Part shown: positions 27,187 through 35,431 of the stretch, in pieces
Layout: every line of letters starts with the position of its first letter
How positions within the stretch are numbered: the stretch's first letter is position 1
Assembly: GCF_011604685.1 (NCBI RefSeq)
Contig: NZ_CP050063.1
Location: forward strand, 2,874,501-2,938,500
Source: Spirosoma aureum
Lineage (GTDB): Bacteria; Bacteroidota; Bacteroidia; Cytophagales; Spirosomataceae
Direction of reading: 5' to 3'
DNA: 64,000 bases
Notes under the pieces: generated by a model
Seen by the model: the letters and a program-made list of their open reading frames with translations, nothing else
The model's database searches: none
What the model was told of the DNA's origin: nothing
Made by a program: the position numbers and the translations under genes

Positions 27187-29081
27187 TAAACCGGTGTAAT
27201 CAAAACCTTTACACGTACCTGTTCGCTGGAGTCTGGCAGTTTAACGGTCAGTTCCTCGGCGTTGAAGTTTGTGTAGGGTTCATCGTTAATAAAACATTCA
27301 CTGATGTAGATGCTTCCTTTAGGCAGAATGTCCGGCGATACATACAGGATGTTATCCTTGAAAGAATCTGGATACGGCTTGAAGTAGAAATACGTTGGTT
27401 GTTTGGTAATCAGCAGGTTGGTATATACCGTTGAGAGGTAGCATAACTCGGTGCTGTGGTAGGCACTCATCGAGTGGCTACCTTTGAAACGTTCGTTACC
27501 CAACAAATAAGGCATCCCGTTGGAGAAAACGTTGAAATAAACGCCACCATCGTCGGTATCCAGGAAGAAGGCGTTATAGAAGGCTGCTGCTTCGCGCGCT
27601 TGCTTTTCGTATTCTTTATCGTCCAGAATCCCGTACAGGATCATATAGGCCAGAATAGCCTGCTCCTGCTGCCACCACGCTTTGCGGTCATGCCAGACAA
27701 ACTGATGGCGCTTTGTGTTTGGTTTTACCTGACGTTCTACAACATCATACCAGCCACCCCGCTGCTGATCAGAACCCGCTTTGGGCATCAGCTCGGCAAT
27801 CTTCTTGGCAAAATCGAGGTATTCCTGCTTGGGCGTGAGCGACTGCATACGCATCAGGTTCCAGGCAATTTTGAGGTTGTGACCTACTACCGCCCGGTTT
27901 TGCTGCCAGCCCCAGGTCTGGTCTTTGCTCCAGTCTTCCATGAATTTCTCCTGAACAAACGGGCTGTTTTCGTAGTCTGGGAAATACTTGGTGATCGTAT
28001 CGAAGGTATACTCCAGGAAGTCGGCGTATTTCTTTTCGCCGGTAGCCAGGTATAAGTTAATCAGATAGGCAGGAGCGTGGTCACCAACGGAGTTCCAGTT
28101 CTTACGTGCGCGGTTGTGAGCCAGCGACTCATCGCGTGGATCGAGTCCGATTGGGTCGATGTGGGAGAAATAGCCTTCCTGCTCTTTGTCTTTGTAATAC
28201 ATCTCAAAGAGGTCGATGGTCTTTTCGATGTCGAACAAAATGTTTTTATCGCCGGTGATGCGGAAGGTTTGCGTTGGTCCGGCAAGCGCATAAATCTGCT
28301 CATACATCGGAATCGAATAGTAATCGTCGCCGAATTCTGAGGTAAGCAGTTTCGTTTCTTTAGCGCCATCTACTTTCAGACCGTGATACCAGTAAATGAG
28401 GTCGGCATCCTGATCGAAGAAACGCATGTGCTCACGCAGATACGCGGTTCCTTTTTCGGCACCTTCCAGGAACGCATCGTTACCGGTGAGCATGTAAGCT
28501 GAAGCAAACCCATAAATCATCCGGGAGATGGTATCGGTTTCCTGCAGATAATCTCCTTTTTTGGCTCCGGCCAGGTGCAGCATGGTCCGATAGCGGCTGT
28601 AGTCAATTGGCTCCTCGGGGTAGTTGAATTGCCACTTGAGGTAGCTCGTTGCAATGGAGCTGATCTGGTGAATCCACCAATCCTGGCTTTCATGCCGATA
28701 CTCCAGTGGGTGGGAGCCCGGGAAGATCAGCCACTGTACTTCAAATACGGGTTCTCCTTCGTCAACACCCGGGTAGAAGGTACCATAGGCATGAACGAAC
28801 TGGCCTTTTTGAGAAAGCATCTCGAACATGACTCCCGTGGCGTCCTGATACGGCTCATTCAGGTTGCGCACTGACCGGGCGTAGGTAGACGCAATCAGAT
28901 ACAGCTTGAATTGACGACCATCAGATGTTTCCAGAATGAAGGCTTTTTCGGCCGGGATAAATTCGACGATATAGCCCGAAATTGTATCCGAAAACGTGAA
29001 GTCGATCCGCATGTTAGCAGTTCGCGTAGCGGAGGTTTGCCCATCGGCACCCGGAGCAATGTTTGTGATGTCAGTTTCCAT
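27186..29081 (-). CDS. N-acylglucosamine 2-epimerase (AGE) superfamily enzyme
   Basis: 631 residues: an N-terminal beta-rich domain of about 130 residues (FTFSDTISGYIVEFIPAEK), then an (alpha/alpha)6 barrel. The AGE pattern is visible in WGWQQNRAVVGHNLKIAWNLMR and in KAWWQQEQAILAYM and SAYHSTELCYL. AGE-family enzymes epimerise or isomerise sugars, often at the end of disaccharide-processing routes. The N-terminal extra domain is longer than in the simple epimerases. Co-direction with STAS and glgX suggests a storage-carbohydrate role; the substrate is not known. Confidence 0.75.
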   Translation of the reverse strand: METDITNIAPGADGQTSATRTANMRIDFTFSDTISGYIVEFIPAEKAFILETSDGRQFKLYLIASTYARSVRNLNEPYQDATGVMFEMLSQKGQFVHAYGTFYPGVDEGEPVFEVQWLIFPGSHPLEYRHESQDWWIHQISSIATSYLKWQFNYPEEPIDYSRYRTMLHLAGAKKGDYLQETDTISRMIYGFASAYMLTGNDAFLEGAEKGTAYLREHMRFFDQDADLIYWYHGLKVDGAKETKLLTSEFGDDYYSIPMYEQIYALAGPTQTFRITGDKNILFDIEKTIDLFEMYYKDKEQEGYFSHIDPIGLDPRDESLAHNRARKNWNSVGDHAPAYLINLYLATGEKKYADFLEYTFDTITKYFPDYENSPFVQEKFMEDWSKDQTWGWQQNRAVVGHNLKIAWNLMRMQSLTPKQEYLDFAKKIAELMPKAGSDQQRGGWYDVVERQVKPNTKRHQFVWHDRKAWWQQEQAILAYMILYGILDDKEYEKQAREAAAFYNAFFLDTDDGGVYFNVFSNGMPYLLGNERFKGSHSMSAYHSTELCYLSTVYTNLLITKQPTYFYFKPYPDSFKDNILYVSPDILPKGSIYISECFINDEPYTNFNAEELTVKLPDSSEQVRVKVLITPV

Positions 29082-29131
29082 AAATGCTTGATTGGAGGTT
29101 TGAGGTTGAAAAAAAACGTATTGGTGTGCCG

Positions 29132-29554
29132 TTAGGCGGTCTGATCGGTATAACCCTGGCTGATTTCGACGATGTTGCCGTCGGGATCTTTGAGCCAGAT
29201 CGTTTTCCAGCCAGGTATAAAATCACTGAAATCCAATGGCCCCAGCGTTATCTCGGCCGCGCTTCCCATGGCCTTCACTGTGGCGTCGACGTCGGATACC
29301 TGAAAAGCAAGGTGCCGGATTCCGGCATAGTGCGGTCCGTCGTTAATGGCGACAGGCACGCCCGGATTCTCGGCATCGGCCCGGAATAACTCCAGATAAA
29401 CGGATTGATCGTTTTTCAGGAAAACGATCTCATTATCACCGCCCAGTGGAATTACCCGCCCCCGGCGAAATCCAAAATGATCACTATAATACTGTTCGGT
29501 TCGGGCCGGATCTGCGCAGGACAGCGCGATGTGTGAAAAAACCATGTCTGCCAT
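29132..29554 (-). CDS. VOC (glyoxalase/dioxygenase-fold) protein
   Basis: 140 residues with two beta-alpha-beta-beta-beta units. Expected metal ligands of the VOC fold are seen as FSHIALSCAD (H), VYLELFRAD (E), GIRHLAFQVSD (H) and GNIVEISQGY (E). These enzymes include glyoxalase I and lactoylglutathione-lyase-like and epimerase branches; the subgroup is not clear. It is the last gene of the minus-strand accessory operon. The DJ-1-type protein upstream also belongs to a family with glyoxalase members. Confidence 0.88.
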   Translation of the reverse strand: MADMVFSHIALSCADPARTEQYYSDHFGFRRGRVIPLGGDNEIVFLKNDQSVYLELFRADAENPGVPVAINDGPHYAGIRHLAFQVSDVDATVKAMGSAAEITLGPLDFSDFIPGWKTIWLKDPDGNIVEISQGYTDQTA

Positions 29555-29646
29555 AGATTAATTGGTACAATGGAAAGCCAGCGAAGCGAGGTAAGTGGCA
29601 AATGGCCAGTCAACACCTTAATTGGCTTCGTGTGCCGTGTACATAG

Positions 29647-30216
29647 TTAAGGTGTGGATAGAAGCTCAATGATTTTTTTTGCGAACAGATGGGCATGTCC
29701 ACCCGACCGACCCGTTACCAGATCACCATCAACCACAACGTCTTCGTTGGTATAGATGGCCCCGTATGCTTTGGCATCGCCAATGAGGTTGTTATGGCAA
29801 ACCAATGGCCGCCCTTTTATCAGTTCAGTAGCGGGCGCTGTCAGCCAAAGACCATGGCAGATAATTCCTTTAAGGATCGACTTCTCGGCGAACGCCCGTT
29901 TCAGGAACTCCGTTGCGGGCGGAATTTTTTCAACGTCTTCGGTGTAGCGAAGCCGGTCCGATACCATGCCCGAAGGGACAATGATGGCTGAATAACTCCG
30001 CAATTCCTCGTCGCTCATGTTCTCAAAACTCTCCCAGCAATCCATCGGTGCTCTGTATTCGTGCCCGTGGAAGGTGATGCGTTCATTCCCCCACAGCCGT
30101 GTCAGGAAGTGCAGGTCAGCCCCTTCTTCGGGGAAGCGGAACTTGTAGTAGAAGATTTCATTTTCGAAGTAGTCGCTTTCCAGTAGAACTCCGATTTTCT
30201 TGCCGCTCAGTTTCAT
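29647..30216 (-). CDS. DJ-1/PfpI family protein
   Basis: 189 residues. The nucleophile-elbow motif is GIICHGLWL with C120, followed by H121, and an acidic residue near the N-terminus (ESDYFENE) is placed as in PfpI/DJ-1 proteins. Family activities include proteases, chaperones, glyoxalase III and deglycase-like reactions, so the function is open. It is one of two DJ-1-like genes in the operon; the other (39751-40578) is longer and of a different subgroup. Confidence 0.88.
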   Translation of the reverse strand: MKLSGKKIGVLLESDYFENEIFYYKFRFPEEGADLHFLTRLWGNERITFHGHEYRAPMDCWESFENMSDEELRSYSAIIVPSGMVSDRLRYTEDVEKIPPATEFLKRAFAEKSILKGIICHGLWLTAPATELIKGRPLVCHNNLIGDAKAYGAIYTNEDVVVDGDLVTGRSGGHAHLFAKKIIELLSTP

Positions 30217-30311
30217 GAGTTTTTGGTTTAGTATTTTTCGGGATGATTTAGGGTTTTAGGTATTTGCAGGGACGCGCTGACGTACCCGCTGGCCAAAACC
30301 GCAAATCAGCT

Positions 30312-30737
30312 TTATAGGGTGGCCGAGCCTTCGCGGGGTACGAAATCATCGACTACGTACTTTGTGAGGATGGGCGTACCGGCTGGGCCAGCTTTTAAGG
30401 TCCACGTCTGATAGGCATCGGCATTAATGCGCTTGCTGCTTGCTTCAGGGGCAGTCCAGACACTGGCTTCCCACTGTACTACTACAGACACCGTAGCCGT
30501 ATCACCCTGGATGTCGGCTTCCGCTTTCGTAACGGTATGCACTTCATCGAAAAACGTACGGATAACACGCTGGTACCAGCCTTCAAAACCGGCATAGCCG
30601 TAAACAGTTACCTCCGGAAATACGCATTCCAGTTCAGCATCTGCCAGCAAAGGCAGCACTTCTACCATCGGCACGTGAACGTCTAATTTGTGGTACCAAT
30701 CGGCAACAAACGCCTGTATAGATTCTTGAGTCAACAT
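30312..30737 (-). CDS. SnoaL/NTF2-like protein 1
   Basis: 141 residues with an NTF2-like fold: an N-terminal helix pair (SIQAFVADWYHKLDVHVPM), a curved beta-sheet ending in DADAYQTWTLK. No catalytic residue set is obvious. It is the most divergent of the six related proteins in this operon. A 20-bp perfect hairpin lies upstream, between it and the next SnoaL gene. Confidence 0.7.
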   Translation of the reverse strand: MLTQESIQAFVADWYHKLDVHVPMVEVLPLLADAELECVFPEVTVYGYAGFEGWYQRVIRTFFDEVHTVTKAEADIQGDTATVSVVVQWEASVWTAPEASSKRINADAYQTWTLKAGPAGTPILTKYVVDDFVPREGSATL

Positions 30738-30771
30738 TGTGTATTGCGTTAAGTAGTTTTTTGGTTTACGG

Positions 30772-30821
30772 TTTTGGTTTACGGTATTCGCCGGGAATTC
30801 TGCGAATACCGTAAACCAAAA
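30772..30821. repeat. Perfect 20-bp intercistronic palindrome
   Basis: TTTTGGTTTACGGTATTCGC and its exact complement are separated by 10 bases. A further direct copy of TTTGGTTTACGG lies just outside (30760-30771). It lies in the middle of the SnoaL operon, without a T run after the stem on the minus strand. Confidence 0.75.
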
Positions 30822-30827
30822 TCAGAT

Positions 30828-31220
30828 TTACGCCAGCGAACCGTCGGGGTGTTGTACCATCCCAGCAAAGTGAATAGCGATCTGGCCATCACGAAGAACC
30901 CAGCTATCGGCAAAGCGCATGTTGGCATCACCGTCTTTGGTTTTCATCGTGATTTGTTCTGTAATCATCAGTGTTTGCGGATCTTCGGTTTCTGCCCAGA
31001 AAATGATATCGGTTTCCAGGCCATCGATTCCCAGAATGCCCTGCATATGCTCACGAATCTGCTCACGGCCTTTGTAAATGATCGGCTTCTTCGTGAAACT
31101 GCTGATGAGTAAGGCATCGTCGGTATACTGATCCAGCAAAGCCTCAATGTTTTTGTCGAGGATATGCTGAATATGTTCGCGGTACATCTTGCCCAGCGGG
31201 CTGTCGGGTACGTTAGTCAT
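30828..31220 (-). CDS. SnoaL/NTF2-like protein 2
   Basis: 130 residues; the sequence HIQHILDKNIEALLDQYTDDALLISSF is typical for the SnoaL-2/DUF4440-like group, in which a small pocket-forming cone fold binds or transforms a hydrophobic ligand. The C-terminal strands read MRFADSWVLRDGQIAIHFAGMVQ. Single domain, start ATG supported by fold. It is preceded by SnoaL-like protein 3 at a 72-base gap. Confidence 0.8.
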   Translation of the reverse strand: MTNVPDSPLGKMYREHIQHILDKNIEALLDQYTDDALLISSFTKKPIIYKGREQIREHMQGILGIDGLETDIIFWAETEDPQTLMITEQITMKTKDGDANMRFADSWVLRDGQIAIHFAGMVQHPDGSLA

Positions 31221-31292
31221 TGAAAAAGGAAGGCTTGATGTGATGATTGGATTGCTGGTTTATGAGACAGCATCTTTGTTTGCAGATTACGA

Positions 31293-31733
31293 TCACTCAG
31301 CACCTGGTGGTGGCGGTACGACGCCGAGCTGTTGCAACAGCCCCAGTTCATCGACGTTAGCCCAGCGTTCTGCAATTTTGCCATCGGCCATCCGAACCGT
31401 CGTTGTTCCTGTGAACGTCAGGGTCTTGCCACTTGGCGGCATCCCCATCACACCGCCCGTGTCGGTTCCGGTCAGGCTCCAGCGGTGAACAACCTTGTCT
31501 CCAGTATAAATTTGGTCCAGCAGAGTAATATGAATGTCTGGCATGGCATGGTGGAACATACCAATGATGTGCTTGAAGCTACCTGAACCAGGTTCTGCTT
31601 TGCTCTTGCCACCAACCAGTGAATGATCGACCGCATCTTCAGAAAGCAGGTCTTCGCGTACGACACCAGTGTTCCAGGCGGTTTCGAAAAATTCCAGACA
31701 AATGGCGTTATTTTGTTCGGGTGTAAATGACAT
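31293..31733 (-). CDS. SnoaL-like polyketide/ester cyclase family protein 3
   Basis: 146 residues of the ester-cyclase SnoaL branch: CLEFFETAWNTGVVREDLLSEDAVDHS, then FHHAMPDIHITLLDQIYTGDKVVHRW and GGVMGMPPSGKTLTFTGTTT. The C-terminal LGLLQQLGVVPP motif recurs twice in the tandem protein at 35432-36307, showing common descent. True SnoaL enzymes catalyse aldol ring closure in polyketides, but there are no polyketide synthase genes here, so the substrate must be something else. Confidence 0.85.
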   Translation of the reverse strand: MSFTPEQNNAICLEFFETAWNTGVVREDLLSEDAVDHSLVGGKSKAEPGSGSFKHIIGMFHHAMPDIHITLLDQIYTGDKVVHRWSLTGTDTGGVMGMPPSGKTLTFTGTTTVRMADGKIAERWANVDELGLLQQLGVVPPPPGAE

Positions 31734-31789
31734 AAGTCAGCTTGTTTGAGGGTTTATTACTTGAGATAGTTGTTTGGTTTCAGAAAAGG

Positions 31790-32971
31790 CTAGGGAAGCG
31801 CCGGAACTGAGTAGGGGCGACCGCCCAGAAAGGCTTCGACGATCCAGGTGGTATTGATGTAGTTTCTGAAAAGCACTACTTTCCCCTCCTCGTTGGCCAC
31901 GACAATATGCACGACGCTGGTTTTGAACGGAACACCCGTTGCGAGCGATGTACCACCTTCGTCGATGACAATGGCCGCCGTGTTGCCCTGATAAATCATA
32001 CGGGTTGGCTTAAAATGATCGAAGTGCATGGTCTCCAGGATCTGATTAGCCGATTCGGCGGCAGCATCCGGGCCGTTGCGTTCTCCAGCCCAGGACAGTA
32101 AATCGGGTGCACCGAAAATGTCCCAGACAACGTCGGGCGCAAATACTTTCCGTACTTCCGGTACGTTCAGTCCCTGCAAGGCAGCATACATCGCCCGAAC
32201 CGTGTGGACAGTTTGGGGCGGGTTTTCCAGAAGCGCCGGGTCCAGAACGATACTGTCGGTTGCCCGGTTAGAGGTTAACGGTTTGGCAACATAGTGCGGC
32301 TCTGGCTTGTCGCTGGCTCCTATCGTAAAGGGGCGTCCACCGGCAACGGCTACAACGATCGGAAAACTGTCCAGATAGAATTGTAGCAGGCTGATTTTAC
32401 CATTCCGCACCGTTATCCAGTGAACAATGTCGCCCGAGAAGCTCACACCACTCTTTATGGATGTACCACTGAGTGTGAGAATAACGGCAACCGTATTTCC
32501 CTGCGCGACATACTGTTTGGGTTCCCAGTTTGGCGATGTTACATGCTCCCGTAAGCGATCATAGAAATCAGACACGCCTTGTTTTCCCGTCCACTCACCC
32601 GACCAGGGTAACAGATCGGTTGGACCAGATACTTGCCAGGTAACATCATCGGCTACCCGGTCGAGAACGCCCGAGAGGTCGCCTGCTGACAAGGCCGCGT
32701 AAAATGCCTGGAGTAGCGGAACGGGGTTGACGTCATAAACCTGTGTATTCGACAGCACGGCCAGTGTTACGGGTTCGTCGCCCCGGCCTATTAGGGAGCC
32801 ATTCACCCGAATTACCGTATCTGTCCCCTCCTGAACCAGTTCCAGGTCGGAACGCGACAGGTTCGGATAAGGCAGCACCAATACATCGTCGTCTGCCTGA
32901 AAGTCGGCTATAACCAACGGTTGTTCCGCCGTTTCAGATAGCCAGTATTGTTGTCCGTTTGTGGTTGTCAT
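31790..32971 (-). CDS. Protein with RTX-tail-like N-terminus and two SnoaL domains
   Basis: 393 residues from the ATG at 32971; a TTG at 33016 would extend it into the upstream gene. Residues ~1-80 (VIADFQADDDVLVLPYPNLS, then GTDTVIRVNGSLIG and VTLAVLSNTQV) resemble the domain that ends calcium-binding RTX-repeat proteins, though no GGxGxDxLx repeats are present. Two NTF2-like domains follow (~90-220 and ~255-385), with matching internal motifs: DVTWQVSGPTDLLPWSGEW and DVVWDIFGAPDLLSWAGER. No signal peptide is visible. The arrangement is unusual and its function unknown. Confidence 0.75.
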   Translation of the reverse strand: MTTTNGQQYWLSETAEQPLVIADFQADDDVLVLPYPNLSRSDLELVQEGTDTVIRVNGSLIGRGDEPVTLAVLSNTQVYDVNPVPLLQAFYAALSAGDLSGVLDRVADDVTWQVSGPTDLLPWSGEWTGKQGVSDFYDRLREHVTSPNWEPKQYVAQGNTVAVILTLSGTSIKSGVSFSGDIVHWITVRNGKISLLQFYLDSFPIVVAVAGGRPFTIGASDKPEPHYVAKPLTSNRATDSIVLDPALLENPPQTVHTVRAMYAALQGLNVPEVRKVFAPDVVWDIFGAPDLLSWAGERNGPDAAAESANQILETMHFDHFKPTRMIYQGNTAAIVIDEGGTSLATGVPFKTSVVHIVVANEEGKVVLFRNYINTTWIVEAFLGGRPYSVPALP

Positions 32972-32993
32972 CGTTGTCGAGTAGTTAAACTGG

Positions 32994-33773
32994 CTATTGA
33001 TTTTGCAGTTGGCCAAATGCCGCTTCGGTGGGCAGTACGCCCATCAGTTGACCGACCAGTTGCAGATAAACTTCACCATCGCGCACCAGCATCACATCAT
33101 AGACGCGACGCATACCGAGGGTACTCGTAACCGTGGCTTCGAACCAGACGTAATCCGTGTCACTCGTAATGTTTTCGACGGAGAGCGGAGTAAAGTCGGC
33201 CTCCTTGCTGAACAGTTCGCGAAACATTTGCCGGATGGCTTCCCGGCCAGACACATCCACCCGAGCGGTAACTAACTGAGCATCTAATGTGAAAAAGTCG
33301 TCGGCTAGCCCGTCGGCGTCGCCCCGGCTATGAAAATCGAGGTACCTGTTGTGAAACTCGTGAGCAGCGGTAGCATCCGGAGGTATAAAGCCCGCAAAAT
33401 CGCCAGATTGCCAAACTGTACCCTGCCGAAGCCCATAGAGCTGGAGGTAGATTTGGCCATCCCGTAGAAATTTTACTTCATATACCTTGACCGGCTCACC
33501 CGCTGGATTTTCGATAGTCAGTTCAAGCCAGATGTAATTTTTGCCGGCAGCAAACTTGTCGATCGTTCGGGCACCCAGTGTGCTCAACCGTTGCAGATAG
33601 AGCGTTAGCACATCTTTAATGGCCGCGCGACCCTGTGCCCGAAACTGAAAGCCATGCAGGCGGGCATCGTCGGTATAGCAGGCTGCTACCAATCCGTCGA
33701 CGTCGCCTTTTACCAGATAGTCAATCTGTTTTGATTGAAATTCCTGTGCAGCTTTCAGATGGTCGTTTTCCAT
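32994..33773 (-). CDS. Tandem SnoaL/NTF2-like protein 4
   Basis: 259 residues from the ATG at 33773 (a TTG two codons upstream is also in frame). Two NTF2-like domains, about 1-125 and 135-255, are internal duplicates: each starts with a Q/E-x-x-x-x-Y-L/D repeat region and ends with DGQIYLQLYGLRQG or DGEVYLQLVGQLMG. The YLQL strand is shared between halves. Nothing suggests secretion. The gene follows DUF1326 by 9 bases. Confidence 0.8.
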   Translation of the reverse strand: MENDHLKAAQEFQSKQIDYLVKGDVDGLVAACYTDDARLHGFQFRAQGRAAIKDVLTLYLQRLSTLGARTIDKFAAGKNYIWLELTIENPAGEPVKVYEVKFLRDGQIYLQLYGLRQGTVWQSGDFAGFIPPDATAAHEFHNRYLDFHSRGDADGLADDFFTLDAQLVTARVDVSGREAIRQMFRELFSKEADFTPLSVENITSDTDYVWFEATVTSTLGMRRVYDVMLVRDGEVYLQLVGQLMGVLPTEAAFGQLQNQ

Positions 33774-33782
33774 GATCAACGA

Positions 33783-34409
33783 TTAGTTAACAGACCAGTT
33801 GAACTTGGTGAAGACCCCATTTTGCCGATCATCAACACCTTCGAAATCAACGCCAAAGGCGTGCATGTAGCTGCGTTTGCCACGACCCAGGGCGAAACGG
33901 GGAGCGGCCGGGTGAATTGTATTTTCGATATAGATCGGCTCGCCTGGAATCAGGCCTTCCGTTTTCTCGACCAGGTAATCGACCATATTGGGCACGTAAA
34001 TCGAGAAGGTTTTGTCGGTTTTCTCAATCGTCATCGGCCGGGCTTCCATACCCAGGAATTTGGTTACCCAACCGGAAGCCAGTTCCATAGGACCACCTGC
34101 CTGACCACCCAGAATCGTAGCCAGCGCACCCTGTTGTTCTGGCGTAGCGCGCTCGTCGACGATGAGACCAAGTGCCCAGTTGCCATCGCCCATAATGCCC
34201 GGAACGTCAACAATTAGTGCAATGGCAATACCATCGAGTTGCACATCGCCAAAGTGCCCTTTTTCGACGTCGAAAACGATGCAGATTTTACAAAAACCCT
34301 GCGTAGGCATTTCCGTGAAATTACTGATCGGGCAAGGGCAGCGAAGGTATTCGCAGCTACAGTTACCAAAGAAATCACCCTGAATATGCCACTTAACTGG
34401 TGCTTCCAT
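33783..34409 (-). CDS. DUF1326 cysteine-rich protein
   Basis: 208 residues of the DUF1326 family. Six cysteines cluster near the N-terminus (C17, C19, C24, C26, C40, C43) within GNCSCEYLRCPCPISN and GFCKICIV, which looks like a metal-binding site. No signal peptide or membrane segment is seen. In other genomes, as far as I know, this domain is often encoded beside a DUF2182 membrane protein, as it is here (DUF2182 is next upstream). Function unknown; metal handling is inferred from the cysteines. Confidence 0.85.
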   Translation of the reverse strand: MEAPVKWHIQGDFFGNCSCEYLRCPCPISNFTEMPTQGFCKICIVFDVEKGHFGDVQLDGIAIALIVDVPGIMGDGNWALGLIVDERATPEQQGALATILGGQAGGPMELASGWVTKFLGMEARPMTIEKTDKTFSIYVPNMVDYLVEKTEGLIPGEPIYIENTIHPAAPRFALGRGKRSYMHAFGVDFEGVDDRQNGVFTKFNWSVN

Positions 34410-34448
34410 AATAGAGTTTGTTTTAGTAAATGATAGGAAGGAGTTGGT

Positions 34449-35309
34449 TTATTTTAGTTTGGGTGCATCAGGAGCGCATAGTGGTATCGTAAGCGATGAC
34501 TGGGCGTGTTCCATGGGCATTGGCGGTCCCTGAATGATCGAAATCAGATCGGGACGGAAACCAATCACCAAACCCAGTGCAATGAGTACTACACCAATTG
34601 AGTTGGCGTACCATTGTCCGCGCGGCATGATTTTTTCGATGAACACGGCAACCGTAATGAGAAGCAGCCACCGGAGCGACATCGAACCGAGAAGGGCCAT
34701 AATGCCCATTAGTGCCCAGCAACAGCCGACACAATAAAGCGCATGTTCAAACGACAGACGCAGGCTTCCGGTATAGCCCGTATACCAGTGCCCCATCAGA
34801 AACTGAAAGGGCGTTTGGCATACTTTCAGGCATTTTTTCTTGAAATCAGAAAACTGGAACAAGCCAGCCAGCACAAACGATGCTCCTAACAGGTAGGGTG
34901 CAGCGGCCGAAAAAGCAGTGTAGGCTCGTTCGAGCAAACCGATGGAGACATTAACCAGATAAATGGGAATGCCAGTGGCCAGCCAGACGATTATATAGAC
35001 CAGCGCGAAAATGAATGGCGAGAGACCTTTCTGCCCAAGCTTAGCCTGTTTTTGCCGCAGGATGCCGTAGAGCAATATCATCGGCATGGCACTGGGTAGC
35101 ATCATGGCGGCCATCATAACACCCCAGGCCACGACATAGTTAGACGCCTGATTGACCGAGAGCGCGTCTAAGTCGACCATCATTGCCGAACCCATTTTGG
35201 GCGACAGTGTAGCCACCCAGGCCAGCACTGTAACGGCCGATAATATGAAAAAGAATGCCCAATTTATCCGGCGGGATACTTCAACCGGAACATCAACAAT
35301 CATCAACAT
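34449..35309 (-). CDS. DUF2182 integral membrane protein (predicted metal-binding)
   Basis: 286 residues with about seven membrane helices. The family motifs include MMAAMMLPSAMPMILLY early, GHWYTGYTGSLRLSFEHALYCVGCCWALMG, then VAVFIEKIMPRG. His, Met and Cys in the membrane (MMAAMMLPSAMPM; CVGCCW) suggest metal binding, which is why databases call it predicted metal-binding. Paired with DUF1326 downstream, 39 bases away. Together they may transfer or insert a metal for a partner enzyme in the operon; this is inference. Confidence 0.85.
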   Translation of the reverse strand: MLMIVDVPVEVSRRINWAFFFILSAVTVLAWVATLSPKMGSAMMVDLDALSVNQASNYVVAWGVMMAAMMLPSAMPMILLYGILRQKQAKLGQKGLSPFIFALVYIIVWLATGIPIYLVNVSIGLLERAYTAFSAAAPYLLGASFVLAGLFQFSDFKKKCLKVCQTPFQFLMGHWYTGYTGSLRLSFEHALYCVGCCWALMGIMALLGSMSLRWLLLITVAVFIEKIMPRGQWYANSIGVVLIALGLVIGFRPDLISIIQGPPMPMEHAQSSLTIPLCAPDAPKLK

Positions 35310-35343
35310 ACGCTTGCTCCGTTAAGGGGATAAAAGTTTACAA

Positions 35344-35417
35344 TGAGCAGTCTTTGTCTGGTAGCTTCCAGTGAGCAGTTCTCAGTAACTAAATTATCTA
35401 CTGAAGACTGCTCACTG
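35344..35417. repeat. CAG-rich intercistronic palindrome A
   Basis: TGAGCAGTCTT (35344-35354) pairs with AAGACTGCTCA (35404-35414), while CAGTGAGCAGT (35370-35380) pairs with ACTGCTCACTG (35407-35417); the two stems compete for the same right arm. It lies between the tandem SnoaL gene at 35432 and the DUF2182 gene. Confidence 0.65.
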
Positions 35418-35431
35418 CCTACAGTCAACTT

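Noticed and set aside
27456..28055. 199-codon plus-strand open frame opposite the AGE gene
   Set aside because: Fully antisense to a convincing gene; no domain in its translation.
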